Assembly: GCA_003445555.1 (NCBI GenBank) | Contig: DMDI01000069.1 | Coordinates: 1-6,955, forward strand | Reading direction: 5' to 3' | Origin: Desulfotomaculum sp. | GTDB taxonomy: Bacteria; Bacillota; Desulfotomaculia; Desulfotomaculales; Nap2-2B | Length of the DNA: 6,955 nt | Shown: positions 1-5,899 of the stretch, in pieces | Layout of the letters: each line of letters starts with the position of its first letter | How positions within the stretch are numbered: the stretch's first letter is position 1 | The notes under the pieces: model-generated | Databases searched by the model: none | What the model saw: the letters and a program-made list of their open reading frames with translations, nothing else | Told to the model about the DNA's origin: nothing | Program-made: the position numbers and the translations under genes

Positions 1-1044
1 TAAATCATTATTGGTAATTTTATTTAAAACAAATATTTTTTTAGATATTACCTCTTTAATTAATTGTTCAGCTTTTTGATTTCTAGAAATTACAAGGGAA
101 TAACCTGCGCAATCATTATTTAATCCAAGAAACCAAGCATCCGCGCATGATATATCAGCAAAATTAGCTAGACCGTCCATACATAACAAACAACGGGGTG
201 GGGTAAACAAATTAAGGCTGTGAACAATACCATAATCAGTAAAGGGTATTAATTTCTTTGATCCATCTTTTAGAAAAAGAGACATTGAACCTGGCCATCC
301 TTCACCCCGATAATCTATTTTTATAATATCCTCAATTTTAACATTATGCCATTTTGCTACAAATTCTGCCATTTTAAAATTATTAGTGTGACTACAAAAT
401 AAGCCTATGCATAAAAATATTTTCTTTTGAAAATCAACGTTATTTAACATCAACTGTCTTACGCCATGAATATGGCATGGTAATCCGACAATTGCAAACT
501 TATCGTCTTTATTTGCGCAAATAATTTCCTTTAATGCAATATTAGCTGATACGGGGCAATATTTTGACTTTGATGCAGAAATAATTTCTTCTTTAGTTCT
601 CGCAATATAAGTTATTGGTTCGAACGGCATTTTGCTATTCATACCTGTAACTAACGCGCCTTGGATAATATTCTCTTCTAATGCATAAATAAGCAATTGT
701 GTAATGAAACCACCAGATGCGGAATTATATCTAATTTCTTCATCTGTTGAATAACCATAATAACAGCTAAGATAATTCCCTAACATAGAATTGTCAGGTT
801 CTTTTTCAAACAGTTCCAAATTCATGCTTCTAAAATCGAAAAAACTTCCGGTACAATTTTTTATGCATATTGTACATTCAGTACATTTATCTTTATCCAG
901 ACGTGGAAAATATACTGCTCTACGGGGATCGATAGTCATTTTAATTGCTTCTTTTGGGCAGATTGCCTCACATGTGCCACAACCAGTACATAAACCTTTT
1001 TTTACAACACTTTCGATTGTTTTTTGTTGTTTAGCATCCTTCAT
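1..1044 (-). CDS. Coenzyme F420 hydrogenase/dehydrogenase beta-subunit-like iron-sulfur protein, C-terminus beyond window
   Basis: An uninterrupted frame of 348 codons runs from ATG at 1044 to the window edge with no stop, so the C-terminus is missing. Residues 17-66 form a two-cluster ferredoxin domain: C19, C22, C25, C29-Pro, then C54, C57, C60, C64, each suited to one [4Fe-4S] cluster. After it comes the FrhB-type N domain with SASGG at 108-112, then the C domain with GLPCHIHGVR (C190), GLFC (C217), YRGEGWPG at 245-252, CLLC (C285, C288), and ADISCADAW at 296-304. In FrhB relatives these parts bind FAD and Fe-S clusters and pass electrons to or from F420 or another carrier. Homologues without hydrogenase subunits are common in polysaccharide clusters next to pyruvyl transferases, as here; a redox step on a sugar or polyprenyl-linked intermediate is an inference. 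An in-frame stop at 1095-1093 and no other ATG between support this start. The ribosome binding site is weak, AAGAGAG at 1060-1054. The substrate cannot be told from sequence. Confidence 0.93.
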   Translation of the reverse strand, partial: MKDAKQQKTIESVVKKGLCTGCGTCEAICPKEAIKMTIDPRRAVYFPRLDKDKCTECTICIKNCTGSFFDFRSMNLELFEKEPDNSMLGNYLSCYYGYSTDEEIRYNSASGGFITQLLIYALEENIIQGALVTGMNSKMPFEPITYIARTKEEIISASKSKYCPVSANIALKEIICANKDDKFAIVGLPCHIHGVRQLMLNNVDFQKKIFLCIGLFCSHTNNFKMAEFVAKWHNVKIEDIIKIDYRGEGWPGSMSLFLKDGSKKLIPFTDYGIVHSLNLFTPPRCLLCMDGLANFADISCADAWFLGLNNDCAGYSLVISRNQKAEQLIKEVISKKIFVLNKITNNDL

Positions 1045-1174
1045 TAACTTTAACTCTCTTCTACTCTCTTCTTCTATATTACATCGGCTTCTTTATCAGG
1101 GATATGTTCCATTTATATAACAAGGAATAAATAGATATTAATAATTAACTATATAATCATTTATTTCTTCTTAT
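1045..1174 (-). other. 130-base intergenic gap between pyruvyl transferase and F420-beta-like genes
   Basis: The gap is very AT-rich and holds the tandem purine repeat next to the downstream start. I found no stable GC hairpin followed by a T run for a minus-strand terminator, and no spaced -35/-10 pair that stands out from the AT background. The two genes are therefore probably co-transcribed, but the gap is the widest among genes 3 to 7 and a promoter here cannot be excluded. Confidence 0.6.
1053..1072 (-). repeat. Perfect tandem 10-bp purine repeat in the leader of the F420-beta-like gene
   Basis: On the minus strand AGAAGAGAGT occurs twice in direct succession (1072-1063 and 1062-1053), ending 8 bases before the ATG at 1044. 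The copy nearer the gene supplies the only Shine-Dalgarno-like sequence, AAGAGAG with 9-base spacing; the second copy repeats it 10 bases further upstream. It could be simple slippage or could affect ribosome loading. Confidence 0.8.
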
Positions 1175-2434
1175 TTAGCTTATTGAATAAAAGATTTTCT
1201 TTATTATTTCAATATTCCTTAAAGACATCTCTTTAATTTCTGGTATGCATTTTAATAATTCATTATGTATCTTATCCTGATCAAGCAGGCATTTCTCAAT
1301 TTTATCATGCAAATAACCCTCTAATATAGAAATATCTGCTCCTCTTAAATCTATTATGTAATCTTCCTGCTTCAGCATACTTCCTATAATTCCGTGAACT
1401 TTAGATCCATAAGCAATTATTACGGTTGGTGTGCCCATAGAGGTAGCTAAAATAGCAGAGTGCATCTTACTGGAAACTAATATGGAACACCTTCCTAAAA
1501 CACCTTTTATCTCTTGTGGCGTAAGACCTTTGTCTATTAATGTTGGCTTTTGTTTGGTTTTGTTGTATATCTTTTGAATAATTTTTACATCGTCATGTTT
1601 CCCATGTACAACCTGAGGTATAAGAATTACTTCAAAACCTTTATTGGTTAAGTAATCTATAACATCAGCCATTGCTTTAATGTAAATTTCATGTTTTGTT
1701 TTTTCATTTTGAGAACCAGAAATTTTTTTATATATAATGTCGCTAGGCACCAAGCAGGCTAAAGGCTTGCCGTTTAAAAGACCTTTTTCATTTAATATAA
1801 AATCCACTCTCTTTTTTGATGCTGGATTCATTAAAAATGCCAGATCAGAAACGAGTGACATTGGGCTTTTAACTTCAAGTTCATTGAGATAATTTAATGT
1901 TACTGACTCACGAGGCGTTATGAAACTTACCCTGTCTAAAACAAATTTAACTAATTTACGTGACCATGAAAAATTAAACGGGCCTACTGTTACCGCACAT
2001 AAAATAACTGGCTTACGAAAAATATATCCCAAAAATAATTGATAACTGTGAGTCAAGGTTGATAATGGGCCACCTGTACTTTGATCAGAGTAGCCATCAG
2101 CCCCAAGATGGATTACAATATCAGCCTTGGAATATAAAAAAGGATATTTAATTAATAGAAAAGCTACATTAAGATACCAGGGTATTATTTTTATGTTTTT
2201 AAATATAGGTTCAACTAGTTCTATCTGTTCATGACAATAAGGAAATACTTGTCTTAATCGTGTCTTATCATTATCAAAAATGCTGCCCATGTAAAAATGA
2301 GAGTCAGGAACTGCATTTTTTATATTCTCTATGGCTCCAATCAATAGAGCCACTTCTCCGTTATCGGAGAACCCATTTATACCAGTAATCATTATTTTAT
2401 TTGTTTTCGCAACATTATTTTCTGAATAATTCAT
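1175..2434 (-). CDS. Polysaccharide pyruvyl transferase family protein (WcaK/CsaB-like)
   Basis: The 419-residue product matches the polysaccharide pyruvyl transferase family in length and motif order. A glycine-rich N-terminal loop ITGINGFSDNGEVALL lies at 16-31, the HLGADGYSD stretch at 109-117, VGPF at 150-153, the RESVTLNYL segment at 175-183, VSDLAFLM at 195-202, and the diagnostic C-terminal block SSKMHSAILATSMGTP at 321-336 followed by AYGSKVHGIIGSM. Members use phosphoenolpyruvate to add a pyruvyl ketal to sugars of surface glycans, although many cluster members have untested activity. The protein has no signal peptide and should act in the cytosol on lipid-linked or nucleotide-linked intermediates. 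ATG at 2434 is preceded by AAGGA at 2448-2444 with 9-base spacing; the conserved fold begins near residue 13, so MITG at 15 is a less likely alternative start. It lies 48 bases after the oxidoreductase and is noticeably AT-rich, like the gene that follows. Acceptor sugar unknown. Confidence 0.92.
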   Translation of the reverse strand: MNYSENNVAKTNKIMITGINGFSDNGEVALLIGAIENIKNAVPDSHFYMGSIFDNDKTRLRQVFPYCHEQIELVEPIFKNIKIIPWYLNVAFLLIKYPFLYSKADIVIHLGADGYSDQSTGGPLSTLTHSYQLFLGYIFRKPVILCAVTVGPFNFSWSRKLVKFVLDRVSFITPRESVTLNYLNELEVKSPMSLVSDLAFLMNPASKKRVDFILNEKGLLNGKPLACLVPSDIIYKKISGSQNEKTKHEIYIKAMADVIDYLTNKGFEVILIPQVVHGKHDDVKIIQKIYNKTKQKPTLIDKGLTPQEIKGVLGRCSILVSSKMHSAILATSMGTPTVIIAYGSKVHGIIGSMLKQEDYIIDLRGADISILEGYLHDKIEKCLLDQDKIHNELLKCIPEIKEMSLRNIEIIKKIFYSIS

Positions 2435-2443
2435 CTTGGATTT

Positions 2444-2448
2444 TCCTT
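2444..2448 (-). promoter_or_regulatory. Ribosome binding site of the pyruvyl transferase gene
   Basis: AAGGA on the minus strand, 9 bases before ATG at 2434. It supports that start over the internal ATG at residue 15. Confidence 0.7.
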
Positions 2449-2482
2449 ACTAGTTAAAATAAAAATATATTTTGATTTAAAT

Positions 2483-3529
2483 TTAATTACTAAAATTTAA
2501 TTCTATATGTTTTTTTGTCTTTAAGCTCTCCATTGCCCCGCATAAAACTGCCGTTACCATAACGCCATGCCTAACAGGGACCGGCTCCTCCGTGTTTTCT
2601 TTTATGCTTGTTATAAAATCTTTAATTAAAGGTTTAAAGTAAAGCAGTGATCCTTTAAAGTAATTTTTATTAAGCACGTCTTTCGCGACTCGCATAGTTT
2701 TGCCAGCGGCTTTTCTAATATCGTCCAAAGGTGTTTGTACACCGTGCATTTCATAATAGTGCGCGTTTCTTACGTCAAGTGCAATGTTCCCACCTGTTCC
2801 GTAAACATCTACAGTAAAGGTGAAGCACTCGGTAACCCAGGAAATAATGGCTGTGGCAGTTGCTCCGCTGGCATATTCCATTATTATTTGAGTATGATTG
2901 ACAAAACCCATATTCCCACCGGATATATCCCCGCCAACGGCGTAAACCGTTTTTACATCCGAGCCGTTTAACCAGAGCATAAGATCAATTAGATGGGGAG
3001 CAAAATCAAATAAGGCCGCGCCCTCGTGATAAAGCCACTTATTGCGAGTCCACCCGGCGGGGAAATTAGTCAAAGCTGTACCCTGCATCCCGACTATTTT
3101 TCCAAGGTAACCCTTATCAATCCTTTCTTTTACCTGAAATACAACAGGGAAATAGCGCCAGTTCTGAACCACATTTAATTTTACGCCGGCTTTGACGACG
3201 GTGCGTTGTATTTCCAAGGCATCTTCAATAGTCGTCGTTAAAGGTTTTTCCACTAAAATATTTTTACCTTGACGGGCAGCGTGCTTGATAAGGTCGCAGT
3301 GTGTATTGCTGGGAGTGCATATATCTATTAAATCAATTGATGGATCTTCTATTATCTTGAGAGGGTCAGAAAAATAATTTGGAATCTGAAACTCTCTGGC
3401 TATATTTTTAACCAAGTCTTCATTTACATCAGCAATTGCTTTTACCTCAACTTCCGGCAAATCTTTTAAAGCGGACAGGTGACCCCTGCGGACAATTGCA
3501 CCGGCTCCAATAACACCAACATTGATCAA
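2483..3529 (-). CDS. Gfo/Idh/MocA family NAD(P)-dependent oxidoreductase
   Basis: A full-length member (348 residues from the TTG start) of the Gfo/Idh/MocA family, which oxidises or reduces hydroxyl and keto groups on sugars, inositols or nucleotide sugars. The N-terminal Rossmann fold opens with VGVIGAGAI at 4-12; D34 after the second strand (ADVNED) suggests NAD preference. CTPSNTH at 71-77 and EKP at 94-96 with the catalytic lysine K95 follow, and the C-terminal domain carries D175 and H179 in FDFAPHLIDL. No signal peptide or membrane segment is seen. A longer reading from GTG at 3538 exists, but that GTG overlaps the AGGAG it would need; TTG at 3529 has AGGAG with 8-base spacing and shares TTGA with the stop of the DUF362 gene, so I prefer it. 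The overlap implies translational coupling. In this locus it probably makes or modifies a nucleotide-activated sugar; the substrate is not predictable. Confidence 0.93.
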   Translation of the reverse strand: MINVGVIGAGAIVRRGHLSALKDLPEVEVKAIADVNEDLVKNIAREFQIPNYFSDPLKIIEDPSIDLIDICTPSNTHCDLIKHAARQGKNILVEKPLTTTIEDALEIQRTVVKAGVKLNVVQNWRYFPVVFQVKERIDKGYLGKIVGMQGTALTNFPAGWTRNKWLYHEGAALFDFAPHLIDLMLWLNGSDVKTVYAVGGDISGGNMGFVNHTQIIMEYASGATATAIISWVTECFTFTVDVYGTGGNIALDVRNAHYYEMHGVQTPLDDIRKAAGKTMRVAKDVLNKNYFKGSLLYFKPLIKDFITSIKENTEEPVPVRHGVMVTAVLCGAMESLKTKKHIELNFSN

Positions 3530-4443
3530 CTCTTCCACTCCTGTCTCATTTCTTTCTGACTGCCCCGTTGGAGGCTTGCGGCAAATTTAATGAGTTTCAT
3601 CTCAAGTTTGTTAATCTCAAAATCAATTTTTGCTTCTTTGATGCTCAATCCATTAAGCTTGTACTTCATGCTTCCTACCCCCAGACTGGAAGCTTTGCGT
3701 ATATGCCCGACGAACCATGGATTAAAACCCATTATCTTTGCGCATACTGTGTCAACAGCAACTGGATCTCTGCCGCATAAGATTAATTTTGCCGGAATGG
3801 GGGTGCCAAATGCGGGACCCATTGTGCCTGCGTTCGTTATTATCCCATCTACCAAACAAAAGTCAGGATGATAAACAAGATTAACATCCGCAATTACCTT
3901 ATCAAGGTAAGGATGATAAATGCTTTTTTGGACTAAGGGTAGGCAGCCAAACTGATTTTTCAGGCAGCAGGTAATTGAAGACATAACATTTGTTTTCAGC
4001 TTCGGAAGGGTGACAAAATAACTGCCTTCAAAGATAGAGGCTAAAGGAACCTCTTTCAAATGATAGCCTTTTATCTTTACAGGTTCGTTTTTTTCACGGG
4101 AAAGATTAGCCCACTTCGCCGCCCATTTTTCAAGAGTGGGAAGATAACCAAACCAGCGAATAAAATCGTCCGCCAGAGTTACAGTAGCGTCACTTTCAAC
4201 TACAAAGATCTCCAGATTGACATAATTCTCACGCAGATATCTTAAAAATGCATCTAGAAAAATAGGGTGAGTATTGGCTCCGGTTTCCGGTGTTCTGGCA
4301 TCGCAAATGTTAACTTTTATGATTATTCTATTGCGACCTGCAATTTCTAAACCGCCAGCTAAATTAATACCTTTTACTAAATTATCATAAACATTTTCGT
4401 ATGTGGACTTAACAATACTGACAATACTGCTATTTTTATTCAA
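3526..4443 (-). CDS. DUF362 domain-containing protein
   Basis: The 305-residue product fits the DUF362 family (PF04015). Recognisable parts are IIKVNICDARTPETGANTHP at 41-60, VTLPKLKTN at 144-152 with the following SSITCCLKNQFGCLP to 169, VDGIITNAGTMGPAFGTP at 198-215 and RDPVAVDTVCAKIMGF at 225-240. Several cysteines (47, 159, 160, 167, 196, 223, 234) are present, but the C-terminal ferredoxin domain seen in some family members is absent. No signal peptide or membrane segment is seen. The family has no well-established general biochemical role; adjacency to the oxidoreductase, with overlapping reading frames, suggests the two work on the same intermediate. The start is TTG at 4443, chosen because AAGGAG lies 7 bases upstream and no in-frame ATG precedes the conserved region. 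An ATG at 4448 is out of frame and stops after two codons. The gene begins 19 bases after the glycosyltransferase stop. Confidence 0.88.
   Translation of the reverse strand: MNKNSSIVSIVKSTYENVYDNLVKGINLAGGLEIAGRNRIIIKVNICDARTPETGANTHPIFLDAFLRYLRENYVNLEIFVVESDATVTLADDFIRWFGYLPTLEKWAAKWANLSREKNEPVKIKGYHLKEVPLASIFEGSYFVTLPKLKTNVMSSITCCLKNQFGCLPLVQKSIYHPYLDKVIADVNLVYHPDFCLVDGIITNAGTMGPAFGTPIPAKLILCGRDPVAVDTVCAKIMGFNPWFVGHIRKASSLGVGSMKYKLNGLSIKEAKIDFEINKLEMKLIKFAASLQRGSQKEMRQEWKS
3538..3542 (-). promoter_or_regulatory. Ribosome binding site that selects TTG 3529 for the oxidoreductase
   Basis: AGGAG lies inside the last codons of the DUF362 gene, 8 bases before TTG at 3529. Its last base is the first base of the alternative GTG at 3538, so it cannot serve that GTG. 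The start and the upstream stop share the four bases TTGA (3529-3526). Confidence 0.75.
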
Positions 4444-4450
4444 AACATTA

Positions 4451-4456
4451 CTCCTT
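4451..4456 (-). promoter_or_regulatory. Ribosome binding site of the DUF362 gene, selecting a TTG start
   Basis: AAGGAG sits 7 bases before TTG at 4443 but only 2 bases before the out-of-frame ATG at 4448, whose frame reads ATG TTT TGA. Spacing favours the TTG. Confidence 0.8.
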
Positions 4457-4462
4457 GTTTAG

Positions 4463-5392
4463 CTAGACGGGCATTAGACTCATTTTTTGCCGTAAGTATC
4501 CTATGCCGGTAGCTATAATTGCCATTGAAATTGTTAGCGCCCTGGAGGTGTTTTGTGCAGGACTCTTCAATAAAACGGATTTGCCTAAATACCAGGGTAT
4601 TGACTTTAAAAATAAATGTTTTAAATATGTGTTTTCTGTGCTTAAAATTTTTACTTTATCGGTTGATTTATTAATTATCGATTTAGAAACGCCTTCCCCA
4701 TATGATCTTTTCAATATATATTTAAGGCTCTCCCGCTGTTTATCCACTTTATGATACACAACTGCCTCAGGATCAAATAAAACTTTTCCGCGGGTAAACA
4801 TTGCCTGCAAACGAACACAGTATTCCATTTCTTCACCAGCTAATGGGATTTTACCTAATCTGCCAATCGTCGGCTTGAAATTGCCGATACGGGCAAAAAC
4901 TTCTCTCCTAAAAGACATATTGCAGCCAATAAGATTTCTGACTTCTTTTTTTTCCTGGGGGTGCCCTTTATAAGTGCAACCAACAACCCAATCTAACTCT
5001 TCGGGAAACCAAGACGGCCTATTCTTTTCCCAAAGTGGAACAAGTTTGCCTCCTACGGACAAAACATCTGGGTCTGTGTAATTAGAAACCAGTACTTCAG
5101 CCCATCTTTTATCCGCTTTTGCGTCATCATCAATAAACGCTATTATATCTCCGGTTGCTTTTTTAACCCCGGCATTTCTTGTATCAGAAAGGCCTTTTAC
5201 GTTATTATTAAAAGCAAATAAAACTTCTTCAGGGAATCTTTCCTTCAATACCTGCAAAAGTTTTTCATTATGATCAACAGAAATAATAACTTCCAGGTCA
5301 GTATAAGTTTGCTTCAGAATAGAATCAACAGCATCCACAGTATCATTTAATCTCTCAAGGGAGTAAGTGCATATTATTACGGAAACCTTCAT
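4463..5392 (-). CDS. Family 2 glycosyltransferase (GT-A fold)
   Basis: A complete 309-residue GT2 enzyme, transferring a sugar from a nucleotide donor to a glycan or lipid-linked acceptor. The nucleotide-binding strand MKVSVIICTY starts the protein, GLSDTRNAGVKKATGD occurs at 67-82, and the metal-binding acidic motif FIDDD ends at 90 (D88-D90). NMSFRREVF at 158-166, GEEMEYCVRL at 186-195 (likely acceptor and catalytic-base region) and VVYHKV at 211-216 are typical of the family. A single hydrophobic stretch at about 284-300 may anchor the C-terminus to the membrane; otherwise it is cytosolic. It resembles the glycosyltransferases annotated as polyprenyl-phosphate-glucose glucuronosyltransferases, but donor and acceptor cannot be assigned. 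The frame is open further upstream to 5506, but ATG at 5392 is the better start: AAGGAG lies 6 bases before it and the family fold begins at its first residue. The stop is 19 bases before the DUF362 start, indicating one operon. Confidence 0.93.
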   Translation of the reverse strand: MKVSVIICTYSLERLNDTVDAVDSILKQTYTDLEVIISVDHNEKLLQVLKERFPEEVLFAFNNNVKGLSDTRNAGVKKATGDIIAFIDDDAKADKRWAEVLVSNYTDPDVLSVGGKLVPLWEKNRPSWFPEELDWVVGCTYKGHPQEKKEVRNLIGCNMSFRREVFARIGNFKPTIGRLGKIPLAGEEMEYCVRLQAMFTRGKVLFDPEAVVYHKVDKQRESLKYILKRSYGEGVSKSIINKSTDKVKILSTENTYLKHLFLKSIPWYLGKSVLLKSPAQNTSRALTISMAIIATGIGYLRQKMSLMPV

Positions 5393-5531
5393 TTTTTGCT
5401 CCTTATTAATATCCGAGCACATAAAATATTGGTAAATAACAAAGCGGTCTAATTTAAGTTCTTCCTGGCCCTGCTTCTTTTTTCGCTCGGCATACAATCT
5501 TAACACAAAAACAACTAAGGTACAAAAAGCT
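5393..5531 (-). other. 139-base gap between truncated nucleotidyltransferase and glycosyltransferase
   Basis: Apart from the ribosome binding site at its downstream end the gap has no recognisable element. The frame of the downstream glycosyltransferase is open through nearly all of it (from about 5536), encoding a lysine- and glutamate-rich stretch that I do not recognise. It may be the scar of whatever removed the end of the nucleotidyltransferase gene, or degraded coding sequence. No terminator hairpin was found. Confidence 0.5.
5399..5404 (-). promoter_or_regulatory. Ribosome binding site that sets the glycosyltransferase start at 5392
   Basis: AAGGAG, 6 bases before ATG at 5392. It rules out the 38-codon upstream extension, which has no family similarity and no comparable site at its own start. 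Confidence 0.85.
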
Positions 5532-5828
5532 TTACCCTAATAGGCGGCGGCGCAGCAGGCCGAGCGCTCCGCCGGTGCCCAGGGGTTTTTCCTCCACGCT
5601 GTACTCTATAGTAATACCATAGCCAGACCCATCGCCAAAATATTCCTTTAGCTTTTTCGCCAGATAATGCACGCAAAAGATAAAACGGGAAAAGCCCATC
5701 TTTTTTAAGTTGATGGTAAGATACTCTAGAAAAGGTTTTCCATTTACCGGCGCCATCGGTTTCGGCAGATCTTGGACGACAGGACGCAACCTGGTACCAA
5801 AGCCACCGGCGAGGATTACTGCCTGCAT
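5532..5828 (-). pseudogene. Truncated sugar-1-phosphate nucleotidyltransferase (HddC-like N-terminal part)
   Basis: The 98-residue product begins as a clear nucleotidyltransferase: MQAVILAGGFGTRLRP (1-16) with the nucleotide-binding glycine-rich loop, LPKPMAPVNGKPFLEY (21-36), and EKPLGTGGAL (80-89). It best resembles the D-glycero-D-manno-heptose-1-phosphate guanylyltransferase (HddC)-like and other short sugar nucleotidyltransferases, normally about 220-240 residues. After GTGGAL it runs nine more residues (an arginine-rich GLLRRRLLG) and stops. The Asn-Gly-Asp metal-binding motif and the whole C-terminal half are therefore missing, and they are not found in any frame before the next gene. 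The remnant should not be active alone. ATG at 5828 is preferred over GTG at 5840 because conserved sequence starts there; the ribosome binding site is weak (GTGAG). A deletion, a frameshift, or an assembly error could explain it. Confidence 0.8.
5541..5580. other. 40-base tract of about 82% GC at the end of the truncated nucleotidyltransferase
   Basis: Counting gives 33 G or C out of 40 bases, against a background that is AT-rich on both sides. It covers the codons just after and including the GTGGAL motif, where similarity to the nucleotidyltransferase family fades. It contains runs of GGC/GCC units on either strand. Confidence 0.85.
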
Positions 5829-5840
5829 ATTTATACTCAC

Positions 5841-5899
5841 TCACTTGATATTTATCATGAGGATAAGCATATAAAAAGGTTGCTTCTTATTTACCTTAA
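5841..5899 (-). other. 59-base gap before the truncated nucleotidyltransferase
   Basis: AT-rich spacer after the membrane glycosyltransferase. It holds a short inverted repeat (TGATA TT TATCA at 5846-5857), too weak and AT-rich to be called a terminator. No promoter stands out. Confidence 0.5.

Noticed and set aside
791..1120. Plus-strand open frame of 109 codons
   Set aside because: It lies antisense to the ferredoxin domain of the F420-beta-like gene, whose cysteine motifs are unmistakable; the plus-strand product has no recognisable motif.
1045..1174. Promoter for the F420-beta-like gene
   Set aside because: TATAAT-like words occur but none has a credible -35 box at 16-18 bases.
3530..3538. 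GTG at 3538 as oxidoreductase start
   Set aside because: Its first base is part of the only AGGAG, leaving no spacing; TTG at 3529 is correctly spaced.
3895..3909. Perfect inverted repeat TACCTT-ATC-AAGGTA
   Set aside because: Lies inside DUF362 coding sequence with no T run after it; most likely chance.
5393..5506. 38-residue N-terminal extension of the glycosyltransferase
   Set aside because: AAGGAG at 5404-5399 and the family fold starting at MKVSVIICTY place the start at 5392; the extension has no supporting ribosome binding site or family similarity.
5515..5844. Minus-strand 109-codon frame over the nucleotidyltransferase
   Set aside because: It is a shifted frame of the conserved nucleotidyltransferase; its product is arginine- and proline-rich and unlike any family.
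5846..5857. TGATA-TT-TATCA inverted repeat as terminator or operator
   Set aside because: Short, AT-only stem apart from one pair, 2-base loop, no T tract; not distinguishable from AT-rich background.
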